A DNA stretch of 64,000 nucleotides from Dactylonectria macrodidyma (lineage: Eukaryota > Ascomycota > Sordariomycetes > Hypocreales > Nectriaceae), in NCBI GenBank assembly GCA_020744425.1, contig JAGMUV010000020.1, positions 1,178,001-1,242,000 on the forward strand, in the 5' to 3' direction. The notes beneath the pieces are model-generated. The model saw only the letters and a list, made by a program, of their open reading frames with translations. It made no database searches and was not told where the DNA came from. Below are positions 10,085 to 23,088 of the stretch, one piece after another; position 1 is the stretch's first letter, and each line of letters starts with the position of its first letter. Position numbers and translations under genes: made by a program.

Positions 10085-12779
10085 GATGGCGATTTTTTAT
10101 GGTTTGTTTGAAGAGACAGAGAATGAGGGACTGGTGGTGGGAATGGGTGCGCAAGATGTGATGAGATGTATTAGATGAATCTCAGTAACAGGGAGCCAGC
10201 TTTGTCGTCGGAGTCAATAGACGTTGCGGATGACAGATCCGGGGGGTATCAAATTCAGAGTGCGATGGAGTGAATGAAGATGGAAAGCACAAATGATGGA
10301 CGGGGAAAGACGTCGTTGATATAGCTGATCGCTATGGTCGTACAGCAGTAGCAGTAAGCCTCGTCGTCGTTGAGTTGAGGGGTTGTCGGTGCTAGTGCGG
10401 CTGAAGTGGCGAAGCGCTGGATGTTTAAGATTACAGGGCTTGAACTTGTTGTCAAGGCAGTTTGCTGCAATGAAGAGCGGTTGATTGATGGGATTTTGTT
10501 TGTGATTGAATGGTGAAAGAAGAGCTTTGATGCATCGGAATGACGAATATTTAAATGTTTGGCTATTGTGTTGGTCCTGCCAACGAATGTTGGATTGACG
10601 AATCGATGACTGCCTCCAGATGGATGCCTGCTTGAGTAGGGCCTCCGTATTGGCTAGGACCTCGGTGTAAGTGTTGGCCTTACCAAGCACCCAACACAAT
10701 CCTCTGCCTGAGTCACCAGTCCGTCCTACTTGATATCCCGTGCCCACTAGCTATCCAGATAACTGGCTGCCTGTGCCGCGAAACCTTGCACCAGAGACGC
10801 GACGACGAGTTTGAAGGCGTTTTCCTCTCCAGATGCTCCCTTGTTAGTAATCTGTCCGGCGTGTTAGTGCGAGGGAGCCCACGCCTCCGGCGGCCTAACA
10901 GCAGCCCATACCTGTCGCACCAGCCGCTGATTGGCTCGACGGCTGTATGCCTTGCCGCCTGCTTTGTCATTCTGGAACAAGTGCCTAACAGCCATGACGG
11001 AGAGGGGAAGAAAGACACGAAACTTCGAGCATGTGAAAAAAGAGATCCACGCAGCAGCTAAACCGGTTTGCTCTCCGGCGTGGCAGGCTGCACTTTTTAC
11101 ACTCCAGTAGCAAACGCATTGTTGGTCACTGATGCCAGCTTAGATGACACTGCTACTGCAGGGGTTCGTTATGCTGCCCCGGATCGGCTCCGGGGACGGA
11201 CGCACAGGCGGGGCTCCCGTTCAGTGCTTGCATGCTGCCTCCCGCATCACGTTAATCGAGGCCCAGCATTTGTCGGCCCAGCAATCACTGCCGGTATGAC
11301 TCTTTTTCTGCCAGCTGAGAACTAGTAATTAGGGACATACAAGCCCCAGATCTTCTTTTACTTCGGGTAGTCTCTTCCCTGAGCCTGTGGCAGCCCCAGC
11401 GCCCAACACAAATCAGGTGAATAGCACCATCTCGCCTCCACATCCCCCACTGCCCGCGCTTCCATTATCTTATCGCCAACATCCATCACAAGCGATAAGC
11501 CAGACCACTGCCGAGCATCTCATCCCACCTCACGCAACAACAACTACCACCCTCCCCCCCAAACTATTGCCGACCACTGCATAGCCTTGGTGCAACCCTC
11601 CCGCTGCCGATCAAACCGGTACTTACTGCACTTGATCTGCCTCCATTGCTGTGGAATCTGGTTTGTCCAACTGCCGGGCATCGTCTTGTCCCGGTCACAC
11701 CAACACCTCCAGCCAGGTTTGACGTCGTAGCCAATTTCCAACAACAACCATGCAGGATATGATAGTAAAATCAAAATTCAGTCACAGTACATTGCATAGA
11801 TGGTTCTCGTTGGCCTTCCAATCCCACAAATCGTAAACATGACACTTGGATAACTGTCCATTCCCCTTCGCCAACATCGAACCCCAACATTAAGATATGC
11901 ACAACCTAGGCATCATCCTCCCACCCAACTATCCAACAACTTCCTTCAAGTGCATTCCATACCCCTTTTCCTCCTCTCTCACAGACCCCCTCCGTCCAAC
12001 TCCATCAACGCCCCCCCATCCCCAAAATCAAACCTCCCCTCCCTCCACCCACCTCTCCCTCTAAACCTCATCCCATTTCCCCTTCACCGATCCCCCCATT
12101 CAACCCAGCCGCACTTAATGCACCGTCTCGCCGAGAAGTGGAACGATGAACTTGCACCACCCCCGGCGGCCCGGTCCCATGGCCCTCCCCCCGGATTCCG
12201 TGGCCCACCTCAAACTTGCCTGAGCGCCGGCCCATGGTGGTCTGACGTCAACCTGGCCGTGGACCCTCCATCACGCCAGGTGCCTGTGGCTGACATACGT
12301 CTGCCATGTGCTGTTGCAGCCTTTCCAGAACTTTAGTACCGATATCGTGCTTCTGGCTGTTTGACGTGTCCGATCGCGGGCATGTGGTCTTGGAGGTCGG
12401 CTTAGATTATATTGCTCCTGTCTTGGGGGTTGTCTCCAAGTGCTCTTTGCTGATGTCTTTGATTACGGGAACGTCGTTCACGAAGCTCTTGAAGCCATCA
12501 GCAAATGTAAAATTCACGCAAGCCGCGAGAAAACGCAAATATTCTCAGGGGAATCAACATATTATGATTGGTATTGGAGATTGTGTGTGCTATTCAAAAC
12601 AGTATTCCTTCCCAAGTTTTAAACCCAAAAAAGGCCCGTAGGCCGACGCCTTCCAATGCGCGCCAGTTGTAATAGTTAAATTCAGATTCGGTTCCGTTCC
12701 TCTTGTGCGCCAGAAACTCCAGGATATCATAAATCATAACGCGGGAGTATGAATATCTCTTTCCATGAGCAAAGGGGGT
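10085..12779. other. Intergenic between bHLH 3' end and VIT-VWA promoter
   Basis: About 2.7 kb without a supportable gene. The first 600 bases (10085-10700) are likely leader and promoter of the VIT-VWA gene. A strongly pyrimidine-rich, low-purine tract lies at about 11930-12115. Open frames here are short and compositionally biased. Confidence 0.6.
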
Positions 12780-14266
12780 TTAGGCCCAGACTCCAGGAGG
12801 TGGCGCCTGATCTCGGCTCATGACCAGCATCTCGAATCCCTCGACGCGATTCCGGAGCTGGTTGTTTTCCCTAGCGAGGCTCTTGTTCTTCTTCTCGAGG
12901 TGAGCAATGTACTCGGTGGCTTTGCTGAGGATGGTGGCCTTATTGAGCTTGTGAGCGGGGGCGAGTCCGCCAAGATCCTCCTCGCAGAGGTCATCCTCGA
13001 CGCCTTCGGGAGACGGCTGCTCTAACCGGTGGACCATGACGCGAAGCGCGGGAACGGAATCGCGGAGCGCGGCGATCTTGTCGTTGAGGTTTGTTCGGTA
13101 GCGCTTCTCAATCATGTTGTGAGCCGTCTTCTTGGGAGGAGAGCAGTGACGGCGAGTGGCGGGAGGAGGCGAGGGCGAAGAGTGCGACGAGACGCTGCCC
13201 GAGCCGGAAGACTTGCGTTTCCGAGAAGGATATCGGTTGCGCGCATCCTTGGCAGCCATGGCGGCCGACATGGGCATAGTGTTAGAAGTGGTAGGCATCA
13301 TGGAGTTGTGAAGCTGGTGAGGCTGAGGAGAGATGGAGGACATGGGAGTCTGGAAAAGAGGCTGGGTGTCGATGTCGTTCAAGCCAACTCTGCCAAAGGG
13401 AACAGCGTCAGGGATGGTGCCGGCGAGGTCGTTGGGGTTGATGGCGGGGCTAAGCTCCATGGTATTCCGAGAAGGAATAGTAGAGAGGTTGATGCCTTCA
13501 AAGGGCTCCTGCTTGGGGAGCGCGTCGAGATCAGGAGAGAGAGTAGCCTTGTCGTCCCAGTTGACCCACTCGTTGGCGACGGGAAGCTGGTAGGGGTTGG
13601 CGAAGACGGGCGAGAGCGGAGAGTCGGGAGAGTGAGATGAGTCGCCGCTGAAGTCGGCGGGGTCGTAGAGCGAGATGGGAAGACCAAGGTTCTGCAAGGG
13701 GCTTTAGGTTAGGCCTTGTTGACGAAGAGGTAATGGAGTGGTTGCGTGTGTGTATGAGTGGGTGGATGTATATATGTGGTGTGGCTTGTGGTGTGGTAGG
13801 TGGGATTGATGGTGGGGGATGGTTGAGGCGTTGATTGAAGGATGGATGAGGATTGAATAGATAAATGACAGGATAGGGCAAGATTGAAGCAGATAGGTGG
13901 GTTGGCGTGATGATTAAGAATGGCAAGACGGGATAGGCTTGAGTCTTTTCAAAAAGGGCCTTAAGAGGAAGAGTGAGGTGAGGTGAGGGGGAGGAGGAGG
14001 AGGGGAACATATGTTTGCCGTAAAAACGAGGCCCCGGAATGCAAGATGGGGAGCAGACCAGGGGTGCGTGCAACGGCATCAACGGAAATGGAGGCTGTGA
14101 TAGGTGGTATTGGGTGGTGATGGGGGCATGTGAATGGCAGAGGATGGGAGATGTGGAAAAAGGGGGCCTTTGGGTTCGAAAGCGAGAGATGAAGAGAGAT
14201 TGATTGAGAGCATACCTGTTTCCGCTGCTGGGGGTGGTCAAAATAGTCGAATGATACGTCGGCCAT
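12780..14266 (-). CDS. SREBP-type bHLH leucine-zipper transcription factor
   Basis: Two exons (14266-14216 and 13691-12780) give 320 residues. The junction follows MADVSFDYFDHPQQRKQ and is phase 0, with a GTATGC donor and GCAG acceptor. The N-terminal 170 residues are Ser/Pro/Asn-rich and acidic, consistent with activation. A basic patch (YPSRKRKSSG) follows. The bHLH begins near 200 with TAHNMIEKRYRTNLNDKIAALR. The tyrosine in place of arginine in the basic region (EKRYR) is the SREBP hallmark. The loop is long and acidic, helix 2 is LNKATILSKATEYIAHLE, and a zipper (KSLARENNQLRNRVEGFEML) continues to about 310. There are no membrane segments, so it is not a membrane-tethered SREBP. Size and architecture resemble soluble fungal regulators such as SrbB of Aspergillus (inference). 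The 524-nt intron is unusually long for this locus and is polypyrimidine-rich on the coding strand. Confidence 0.92.
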
Positions 14267-14517
14267 TGTATCGATAGTGAAGACGATGATAGAGCGAGAT
14301 GTGTCGATTCGGTGCTCAGATATGTCCTGGAGGCGGAGGTAGCTGTGGCTTGGGATGCCCCGGGGGTGTATATAAGCTCGTGCCGCGTGAGCGTGGAGAG
14401 CTGGGAGGGGATCCAAAGATGGGGGTGTGGACAGGTTGGTGGGGGTGGGTGTAGGTCGAGGCGTTGTTCTCGGGTCGGCGGAATTGGAATTAAGGAAGCA
14501 GGAAGAGGGAGAACAAG

Positions 14518-14536
14518 AAGATGATGATGATGATGG
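14518..14536. repeat. GAT/ATG trinucleotide microsatellite
   Basis: Five to six consecutive GAT units in the region upstream of the bHLH gene, followed by imperfect GAGAC-type units to about 14570. Confidence 0.85.
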
Positions 14537-17148
14537 GATGAGACGATGAGACGATTAGACGGTTAGACGAAGAGGGGAATCTATCGTTTGTTGTTCGTTT
14601 GCGTACTCCGTAAGGTGAAGGTGGTCGTTGCTTGTTCGGCAAGGAGGCAGGCAAGGAGCAAGCAAGGAAGGGCAAGGTCGAAAGTCGGTGCTCGACGTTG
14701 GCAGTGCGAAGATATCAGACGGTGGATGGTGCGTGAATGGCGATGGTGGGGAGAGTCTCGAGTGATGTATTCAATCAGTGCATAACCACCAACGGGATGA
14801 ATGGGCAGACACTTGGATGGCGAGACGGGGCGAGCGATATATAGCTTGGCTCAACGTGGGCGGGCTGGCGAGCGAAGGGCCGCAAAAAGGTGCCACCCAG
14901 GGAAAAAACAAGCCCACACAGCACAGGGACAAGACGGGCAACGGGAATTGACTCTCCCTCTCTGGTGGTCCCGTCTCTGGGGGTCCCTCCCGTCTCTCTC
15001 TCTGGCAGTACCCACACCCCCTGGGAATAGGAATAGGTAGGAACAAGGCCCTGGCGCCAGTCCAGTCAAGTGTGGGCTGGGGCTGGGCTGGGATGGTCAC
15101 TGGTGCGTCCCAGGTGAAAATGGGCGAAAAGGAAAGTGGTGAAGCGTGAAAGGCGTCGGGATGGGAATTTCTGGCCCGGCCGTCGTATGACAAAGTCCCC
15201 GTCGGCCTACACAAGCAACTTAGCACGCAGCGGGGGGTGCCGAGCTCGAGCTTGGCGTGGTGCCGGGGCGGTACGAGGAATCGGCCATGTTGGGACGACT
15301 TGACACGACACGACACGACACACACACACTATAGGCCTACTGTATGTACATGCTTGATTCATACCGACGCCCTGGGTGTCGACCTTTTTCTTGTCTTCTC
15401 TTTTCTCTTGGTGGCTGGCTGGCATTCTGTTCCTGTTGTCCCGAGTCTGGCCTCAAAACCCAATGCTCCCCTTGCACGGACCCCCTCAGAGCAGTGAACA
15501 TGAGTACTCACTACTGACTACCTACACACAAGGTGAGTACAGTAAGTACTGAATGCGGGTTATGGGCGTGTCTCTCTTCTGCTGGGCGCACATGTGGATG
15601 CCCACTGGTGGGTAGATTGCGGGTGCGGGCGGTCCCCCATGTCCGTCCATCCCACGCCACAGAAACAGAGCGACAAGAGAGAAAGAGACGGACGGGGGGG
15701 CAGCATAATGGGATGTGATGCATGGGCCATGGGAATCTCTCGACAAGGCCATGGGCAAATTGATGGACACTCGGCGGGTTTTCCAGGGATTCCATGGGAT
15801 GTTTTTTCTCTGTCTTGCTCCCTAGGGTCCTCGGGAGGCCGGGGTTTGGGACCGTGGCCCGCAGCCCGCCAGGGGGGGTACGGTGGGAAGTGTGTGCGAT
15901 GATGATGCTCATTCTGTTTCTTTTTTATCCGTCCTTTTGCTTTTCTTCCTTTTTTCCTTTTTTTGCGCCTTGTTAGATCGCCGATGCGTTTGGGGTGGGA
16001 TGGGAAGCGTGGGGAGGCAGCATCCAGGTTCCGGAATGGGCATGTTTGAACGACGCCGAAATGTCCACCGCGAGTATACGCAAAGTTTCAGTGACAAAGC
16101 CCAGAAAAGAACGCCTTCCGATTTTTTTTAGCATCTCCATCAATTAGCATTGGCGGCGGGGTTCCTCGAGTTGGACGCTTTTCTCAGGTTGGTTCGCGCA
16201 CGATACGGGTCTTCCAAGCCCGCCGAGCTCTTGGATCAGGGCTGGAAGCAGCCATGGCTCTAAATTACTGTACTGATTCCACGCGCGCGATGAATCAAAC
16301 CCGCTGTCGTCCCAGAAGCCCACGCCCCCGTAGAACAAAGAGCCCTCCATATTTTGCATCGTCCGCAGGGATCATTCTTGCAGCCCGCATCGCAACGCAG
16401 AGTCGGTGATTGACAGCTGCACGCAAACCGTGCAGCAGGCGGGCAGGCCCTCTCTTCCCCGGCTTGGTGGCGGTCACTGGGGCGGCTGCTATTTTTTTGT
16501 GCACGGCATCGCCGGCCTTGTGTAGTGGGGAGCGAGACCCCATTGAGGCTGGTGATGTTTAGATTGGGACATGCGAAAAGGCGAGACAATGAGTGAATGT
16601 GGTGTTGTTGTTTTTTTGTTTCTTTCGTGTGTTTTTTTTTTATCATCGAGTGAACCCATACAGTGGTTTGATGCGAACCGAAAGAAAAGAGCCCTTTTCA
16701 TATCACCCTGCGATAGCCCAATCTTCTTCACCTTGCTTTCGCTATCACACTTCCCTCCACGCTATCACAGGGCTGCGAGCTCTGACGTGCACTTCCATCC
16801 TCGACTGCCCCCCACCTAGGAAGGGAATGCGCGAAGGTCGACCAATCGTATGCACAGATGGAATCAGCTCCCCTCATCGTCCCCCTGGCTAGGTTCTCTC
16901 TTCACCGTGGACCTCTTGAGTCGTGGACCCTCCAGCGCCGAAGCTTGAACGACAGGACATTCTGCCCGCCGGATACGATGGACCATTGAGACAGCCAAGA
17001 CCATAGCATTCGACGACAGGCTTTCCCATGGCTCAGTATCGTATAACTCAAACAAAAGAGCGCGAGGCTAACAAACTATGATGGCAATGTGACCTATTTC
17101 GCATCAACACCAAGCTCTATTCCTGCGCAACGCTTGTCTCTGCCACAC

Positions 17149-17180
17149 CCACCCCACCCCCCCCCCCCTCCCCACCGCCG
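17149..17180. repeat. C-rich homopolymer tract
   Basis: CCCACCCCACC followed by 12 consecutive C and then CTCCCC. On the minus strand this is a G-rich tract able to form a G-quadruplex in principle. It lies in the long gene-free region. Confidence 0.85.
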
Positions 17181-20100
17181 CCGCCGTCATCAGCACCTGC
17201 ATTGCGACAGCAACTGCCACGCCCCCCGGCCCCGCGGCAGAATAGCATGGCATTAAAGAAGCAGGAACAGCACAGCAAAGACCAAAAGGCGATCTCGATC
17301 CGATGTCACAGGGAGAGAGAAGAGGCGGCGAAGGGACAAAGACGGGTTCCGAAACATCCCACAAACAGCTCCGGGGAGCGGCCGATGGAAAATCAACCAG
17401 CGAGGGGTCCGCATCATGGACTGCGGCGCTCGTCCAGGCGCTGCCCGCCGGGAGGCGGTTGAACTGCCCACCTTTTGGCCGCACTCGCCGCAAGTCGGCC
17501 GCTCCTGACCGCCATATCCATAACGAATGGCTTCCTAGTGTTGCGTGGGTGCGTGCCAACACTTGAATGCCCTTTCTTGATGCGCCCCCGGGATGGCTTC
17601 CGCGGGTTGTAAGGGCGACGGCCTTTCTCTTGCGCTTGTGGTCCTCTTTGTTGGCACTACCAGTGGCTGACCGAGGCCGATGATGTCTTACAGGATAATG
17701 GAGGGGTTGCAACTCTTCGCTGAGACATGCAAGCAAGGGATGAGCATGAAATACAGTAGAAGCTATGTGTTGGATGATTGAGCGACCAATCAGGCAACTC
17801 AGGGACTGATGACCCAGCGAGATCTCATCTCAAGCATAAATCACAAAGCGGCTCTTCCTCATCGGCATTTGGCCACAAACGCCCAGCAGCCCAGATGCAC
17901 ATTCACAACTCGCATCACATCATCTCGCAGAAGTAACCCACCCCCAGTATCACAACTACAACGAAGTCAAGCATAGAATCGCCCACGCCCCTCCCCCTCC
18001 CTCCTCCTCCGCCAGATCGGAAAGATACGTACCGCCCATCATCGTCACCGTCGTCATCTTGATCCTTTCTCAGGCCCCCTGGCTCCGGCAACAGCTCAGC
18101 TCTGCGGGTTCGTTTGCGACACCGGGCAGCTGGTTTGCGGGATGGAGTATCCGCAGGCTGGTGTACGTATGTAGTGCCAGGCACAGCGTGGTGTCCCATC
18201 GGCCGGGGAAGGCAAGGGATGTGGACAAAGAGGGGACCTGGCATGGACAAAACAAGGTCCCCCACCCAACCCGTGCTACGTAGAGTCGTCGGTGTTTAAA
18301 CTACATGCGTCAACGTAGTGCTAGGCTATGGGAGTCCGTTCGACGACATGTGTCAGAGGTGGCCTGATGGCCCAACAGCCCATTCCCACTCACCCAGGCG
18401 CGGCGCCAACCCGGAAAACGCGTGAGCGGAGAGGGCCGGGACGGACGGACCACCGTACGGTCCCACGAGGATTTGCCGCGAAGGGTCGCCCAGCTAGGCG
18501 AAAAGTCTCCCTACGTGTCTCTACAGCGCACGCGGTACCCGCCCACCATCTCGAGAAATTATCGTCCACCGTCCCGGCGCCTTCTCGAAGGGACCCTTTG
18601 TGTCGTGGAAGTTGGAACGGCCATTCGTCCCTCGGGCCATGTGATCTATGAATCGGGGGCCCTATGGGACGGTTTTTGGGATTACTCAACATAGCCTCGC
18701 ACGCGAACGGCAGCGGCCCTCGCCTCCCACAGCTGATGGAGACGGGGAATAGAACGGGGGCAGCGGTGACAGTGACGGTGACGCTTAGGGAGCATCGCAC
18801 ACTGCCGGTTTCATTGCTTGGTGTTGCTGGCAAACGTCCCCCACCCTACTAAGAAAGGGCTTCCATCCGCCCTTCCATTCTATTAACCAGGGGGGGTCGC
18901 AAGTGTACTACGTGTGATAGATGCCGGCGGGTAACGGGACACGGAACGCTGGAGCGCGGTCTCAGAAGGCGCATGTAGTAAAGTGAAATGCGCCCATTGT
19001 GCGGCGGGATTGGGCGACTATGGGCCAACACTGGCCCATTGAAACCGTGTCATATTCTCCCATGATGAACCAATTCTGGTCGATGTTTTCTGCGTCTTAT
19101 GCCGTGGTTTCCACGGTGTTTTTCGACATACAGCATTTCGTCGTCGTCGCCCCGGAAATCCCGTCAGTCTGGGAACCCGAGTACGAGCGGCGGCAGAGGA
19201 ACTCCATCATCTTGGGTCCAGATGACCAGCCATTGTGGCCTGGTTCTTCGTTGTAGTAAGGGTTGTATATTGCTCGAAATACGTGTTCTTCCGTGGACAA
19301 TGCGGCTTTGCAACATTGTCCATCCCGCTGTTTTCACTCACTCACAGTTACCCGCCTTTACAAGGCAACTCGTCTCGAATCGGCCTCCGATGAGCGATCG
19401 TCAATCTCGCTCAGTTACCTTAGCCGCTTGGTCCAAGCTGGCTGTCAGTCATCTTCACCTCACACCTCCCACCTCAGTGACACCTCACACACCCCCATCT
19501 CCACCTTTTCTCGGCCGGCCGTGCTCCCCGCCAGCCCATCGATCAACCCCATCCGCCATCCACCAATTCAGCCCCTTCAGCCCCGGGCCACAGAGCGGAA
19601 ATACGGAAAACATGGCGGATTCATCGCCTTGGAACAGGAAATAATTGCCTGCCCAAAGCTACGTAGTACGTACCCTTTTTTTTTTTCAGCTACGAGCAGG
19701 GCCGCCATGTGCGTTTTCCAACGGCCGTGCAGGCGCGGGCCGGGTCGGCTAACCTATTTTCTCTCCCAACTCTGGCCCAGGCCTAGGCTTGACGGAGCCT
19801 TGTTCCCCGTCCATCTCTGCAATTGCCCTACTCGGTCCCAGGATTGCCTTTTTTCTGGTCGAATCGAGGGGGAAGGTGGGTTTGGTCCCTTCCAGCTTGC
19901 TTGCTTGCTTTTTCTCCCCTCTGCCGGCTGTTGAAATATGGGGGAATCACAGATATCACAACGGCACTCGGCAGTTCCAGCGGTTCGATTGACGCAGGGC
20001 CAACGCACGTTCTTTGTGATGAATGCCTCCCTCACAGATGAACGTAGCTTTTTCATTACTTGTCCCCTTCTGTCCATTCGTGTTGGCCCCCCTAAATTAT

Positions 20101-23088
20101 TGAGGCGCCGTAGCTTGTGGGGATGATCTGCTCGGCGACGCATCGGGGCCGCACCGTCTCTCCCCAGCCAGCCCTCTAGAGCATGGCGTCCGGCCAACAC
20201 ACGGTAGCAGCCAGCACAGATCAGCGCCTCCCTCGACTATCGGCGGCGACTATACATACGTGGTAGCTTTCTAGATTGCCTCGCGTGCGTGGGCATAGAT
20301 CACCATGCGCGCTGTCGCTTGCGGTTCCCCTTCATGTCCCGCCTCGCTTACCCATCTGTGACCCTATCGCTTCATCATTGCGACCCCCCGTTCGATAATC
20401 ATGCCCATCAGCCCTCTTTACGGCCATGTCCGATCGACAAAAACCCACGCCGAAATAGCTACCGCTGGTGAAAGCAGAGACCATCCCTCCTCCTTCCGAA
20501 ATCCCCGGCTTGCCAGAATGATGAAATGACTTGTTCCCGGTCCAATCGTGCCTCGCCGTAGACGCTCTCTTCCGCGCGGCATTATCTCCTATATTGCTTC
20601 GGCCCCGCGGGGCTCTTTGCGCGGTTGCGGCTGCGGTGCGTGCTCTGTTAGATGAATCGATTCCCCTCCATCGAACGAGTGGCTTCCAGTGCCATCATGT
20701 CAGATGAAATTACCACCCTCGGCTCTGTGCCCACTGCCCAGACCGAAGGGGTTCTCTTGAGCTCAAGCCCAAAGAACAAGCTTGCCCTGTCTTATCACTC
20801 ACGACCTATTTGCCATAAACGATCTAACTCATTGGACTCCTCTTTATTCTAACTGTTGCTTGAGGACTGCAGCTTGGGCGTTCCAACTTGCCCACCCCCT
20901 CCCTGCCTTTCATTCAGCTTGGCGCCATCATGGCCCACTTCCAGCTCAACCGCATCGAGATGCGGAAAAAGTGACCCTCCCGCAACCCATGTCCAGAATT
21001 CAGTGCCAGGCAAAAAGAAGCCCTCTTTTTGCCGGCCCACGGGATGTCACCGCGGCGACCCCCACCGAGCCAAGGCACGGCAACACGCAAAAAGAACAAC
21101 AAGAAGAAAGCCAGCCCATCGAGGGATTCATCAGTGATGACAGATGTCGGCGGCCCGCATTGAGGGTCAGTGCGTGGCTCAATCCTTTCGGTTCGGATGC
21201 CTCGCGTTCCTCCTATCATGATGCCCACCTGCTTCGAAGAGACCGAGACCCCGTTGTCTTTTCTCCCCCTCCTTTCTACCCCCCTTAGTTCAGTCATATA
21301 ACGCCACGGCGCCCCCCTCTTGAAATGTTGACAGATCATTATATGCAAGTGGCCGCCGCATTGAACCACCCAAAAACAGAAATGTGATGCCTCACAATCG
21401 ATAGCTCGAGCCAACATAGAGCTCTCACAAATAGCGAATTCAGGGTCCAATGCTATTCCAGTGGCGTCCCTCCTTCATCCAGACCGGTCGCTGCGGCTTG
21501 CACAGACCGAGGGGGGTTAGGCAGGCGAAAATGCAGTAGACGGACTCCGTACTTCCCGTTATGCCACTCAGCGCCATCTTGTGGTTCATCCCCCCGTGCG
21601 TGCTTTTGATGGCATCGGGCGGCGATACACCCGTTCTGGCAAACGCCAAAGGGGACCGGGACCACCGGCTCGCAGGTTTCGGTGAGATTTGACAGATGAT
21701 GGGGTTCACCAAGACGCTGCGTATCTAGCCAAGGGGACGGCCCAGATGGACCACAATGGGCTCAACCGCACACGGTGAATGGGTCAATTGGCCCAACCGC
21801 GCCTCACGCCGGCATGAGTGCAGCTGTTTAGCTTCCAGCCCAAGCCTCTGGAGGCCTTTTCAAAGACATGGCTTCCCTTCCCAGCTCACCCACGTCTAGT
21901 TTTGTTGTCTCCCCCGTTGTTGGCCCCTCGTTTTTTGCTTGTCAGAAACAGTGATCATCGTCCCGGTTTCCTAATACACCCAAAACTTCACATTCCCCCG
22001 TGCCTACGAAGTTCTCATCACAAAATGCCCATGCCCGCCACGCCCCAATCGGAAACGAGCTCGCATTAGGCGCACGGTTGGGTCTCTACGGAGCACATGG
22101 TCCGCCGTGCATTCCATCTGGGTATCTTGGCTTTCCAACGATGCCCCGTTGATCCCTCTTTTGAGGCTCCCCGTCTCACCCACCACACAAAGTTTAATAC
22201 AGCGGCCCGGCAGGCTCAACCATCTAAACAGTGCCCCTTGCCGGTACAACGTGGCACCGCCCTCGGGATGCGGAATTCTTGCCGTGGGGAAACAGCCCTG
22301 GCGCTGACGCCGAGACGTCTGCTGGTCTGCCCCACAAACCGGGGGCCGGCAGCAACAACTCGGAGCCGGAGCAGCGGGGCAGACCCACCCATTATTATCC
22401 CATCCTCCAAGTTTCCCTCTGATCAAGGCTCGATATATCCACTATCACGGTGGGATTTTCGCTCCCAACTGCAGATCACAGCAATTTCTCGTGTATCTTA
22501 CGCCGCAACCCTGCAAGCAAGCTGAAGCCAAATGACCCTAAATTAGCGGCGTCTCCGGTGTCTCGGGACAATCAGCGGGATCGGGACGCGGGATCCCGGA
22601 TCGGGCGGGTCAGATTCGAATGAGCTGTCAGAAGCGATTGCTCAGCTGAGGCAACTTGTAAGCACTTGTCAAGATCTTATGGGGAACACGTAGCCGGCGA
22701 GTCAGGGGACTGTGAGGTTGCGCATTGGGCAGCGAGACGAGGCAACTCAGATGGTATAGGGTAGTGAACACCACAAGTAAATCATCCATTGTTCGTCTTA
22801 ATTGTCTATTATATTTGGACAAAGAACCCGGTATCGAGCACATTGTTTCCGGAGCACAATAGATTCATAGGCATACCACCCTTCGAGTAAAATATATTTG
22901 TAGTCCACTATGTGAACAATGGTGCATTGACAAAGATAAAGGCCATGATAAATAAGTAGGGTTCTAGTTATAATTACCAAGCATTCAAACCGCCCGACAC
23001 TCACGAAGGTATTTTTGTCAGGATAGAAGATAAATGCCATATCTATCAGAACAAGCCATCCACTGCTAAACAAAGACTACTACTCAAC

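Larger units (their letters stand above)
14267..23088. other. Long gene-free region upstream of the bHLH gene
   Basis: About 8.8 kb in which no frame on either strand shows a recognisable domain, credible splice-joined structure or sustained codon bias. Open frames are many because of the GC content but are short, Pro/Arg/Ser/Cys-rich and mirror each other on both strands. Low-complexity sites include a GAT repeat (14518-14536), a CGACA run near 15302-15322, a C12 run (17157-17168), and T runs near 15960, 16640 and 19677. A long 5' leader, distal regulatory DNA for the bHLH gene, or noncoding transcripts are all possible. The last few hundred bases (22640-23088) are markedly AT-rich. Confidence 0.6.

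Noticed and set aside
10214..10747. 177-residue minus-strand frame upstream of the VIT-VWA gene
   Set aside because: Lies in the expected leader and promoter, has no domain and an unremarkable amino-acid order.
17104..17736. 210-residue minus-strand frame in the gene desert
   Set aside because: Composition reflects GC-rich noncoding DNA and a C-run; no recognisable motif.
19263..19934. 223-residue frame in the gene desert
   Set aside because: Cys/Pro/Arg/Ser-rich composition without domain, no plausible exon partners, and similar frames on the opposite strand.
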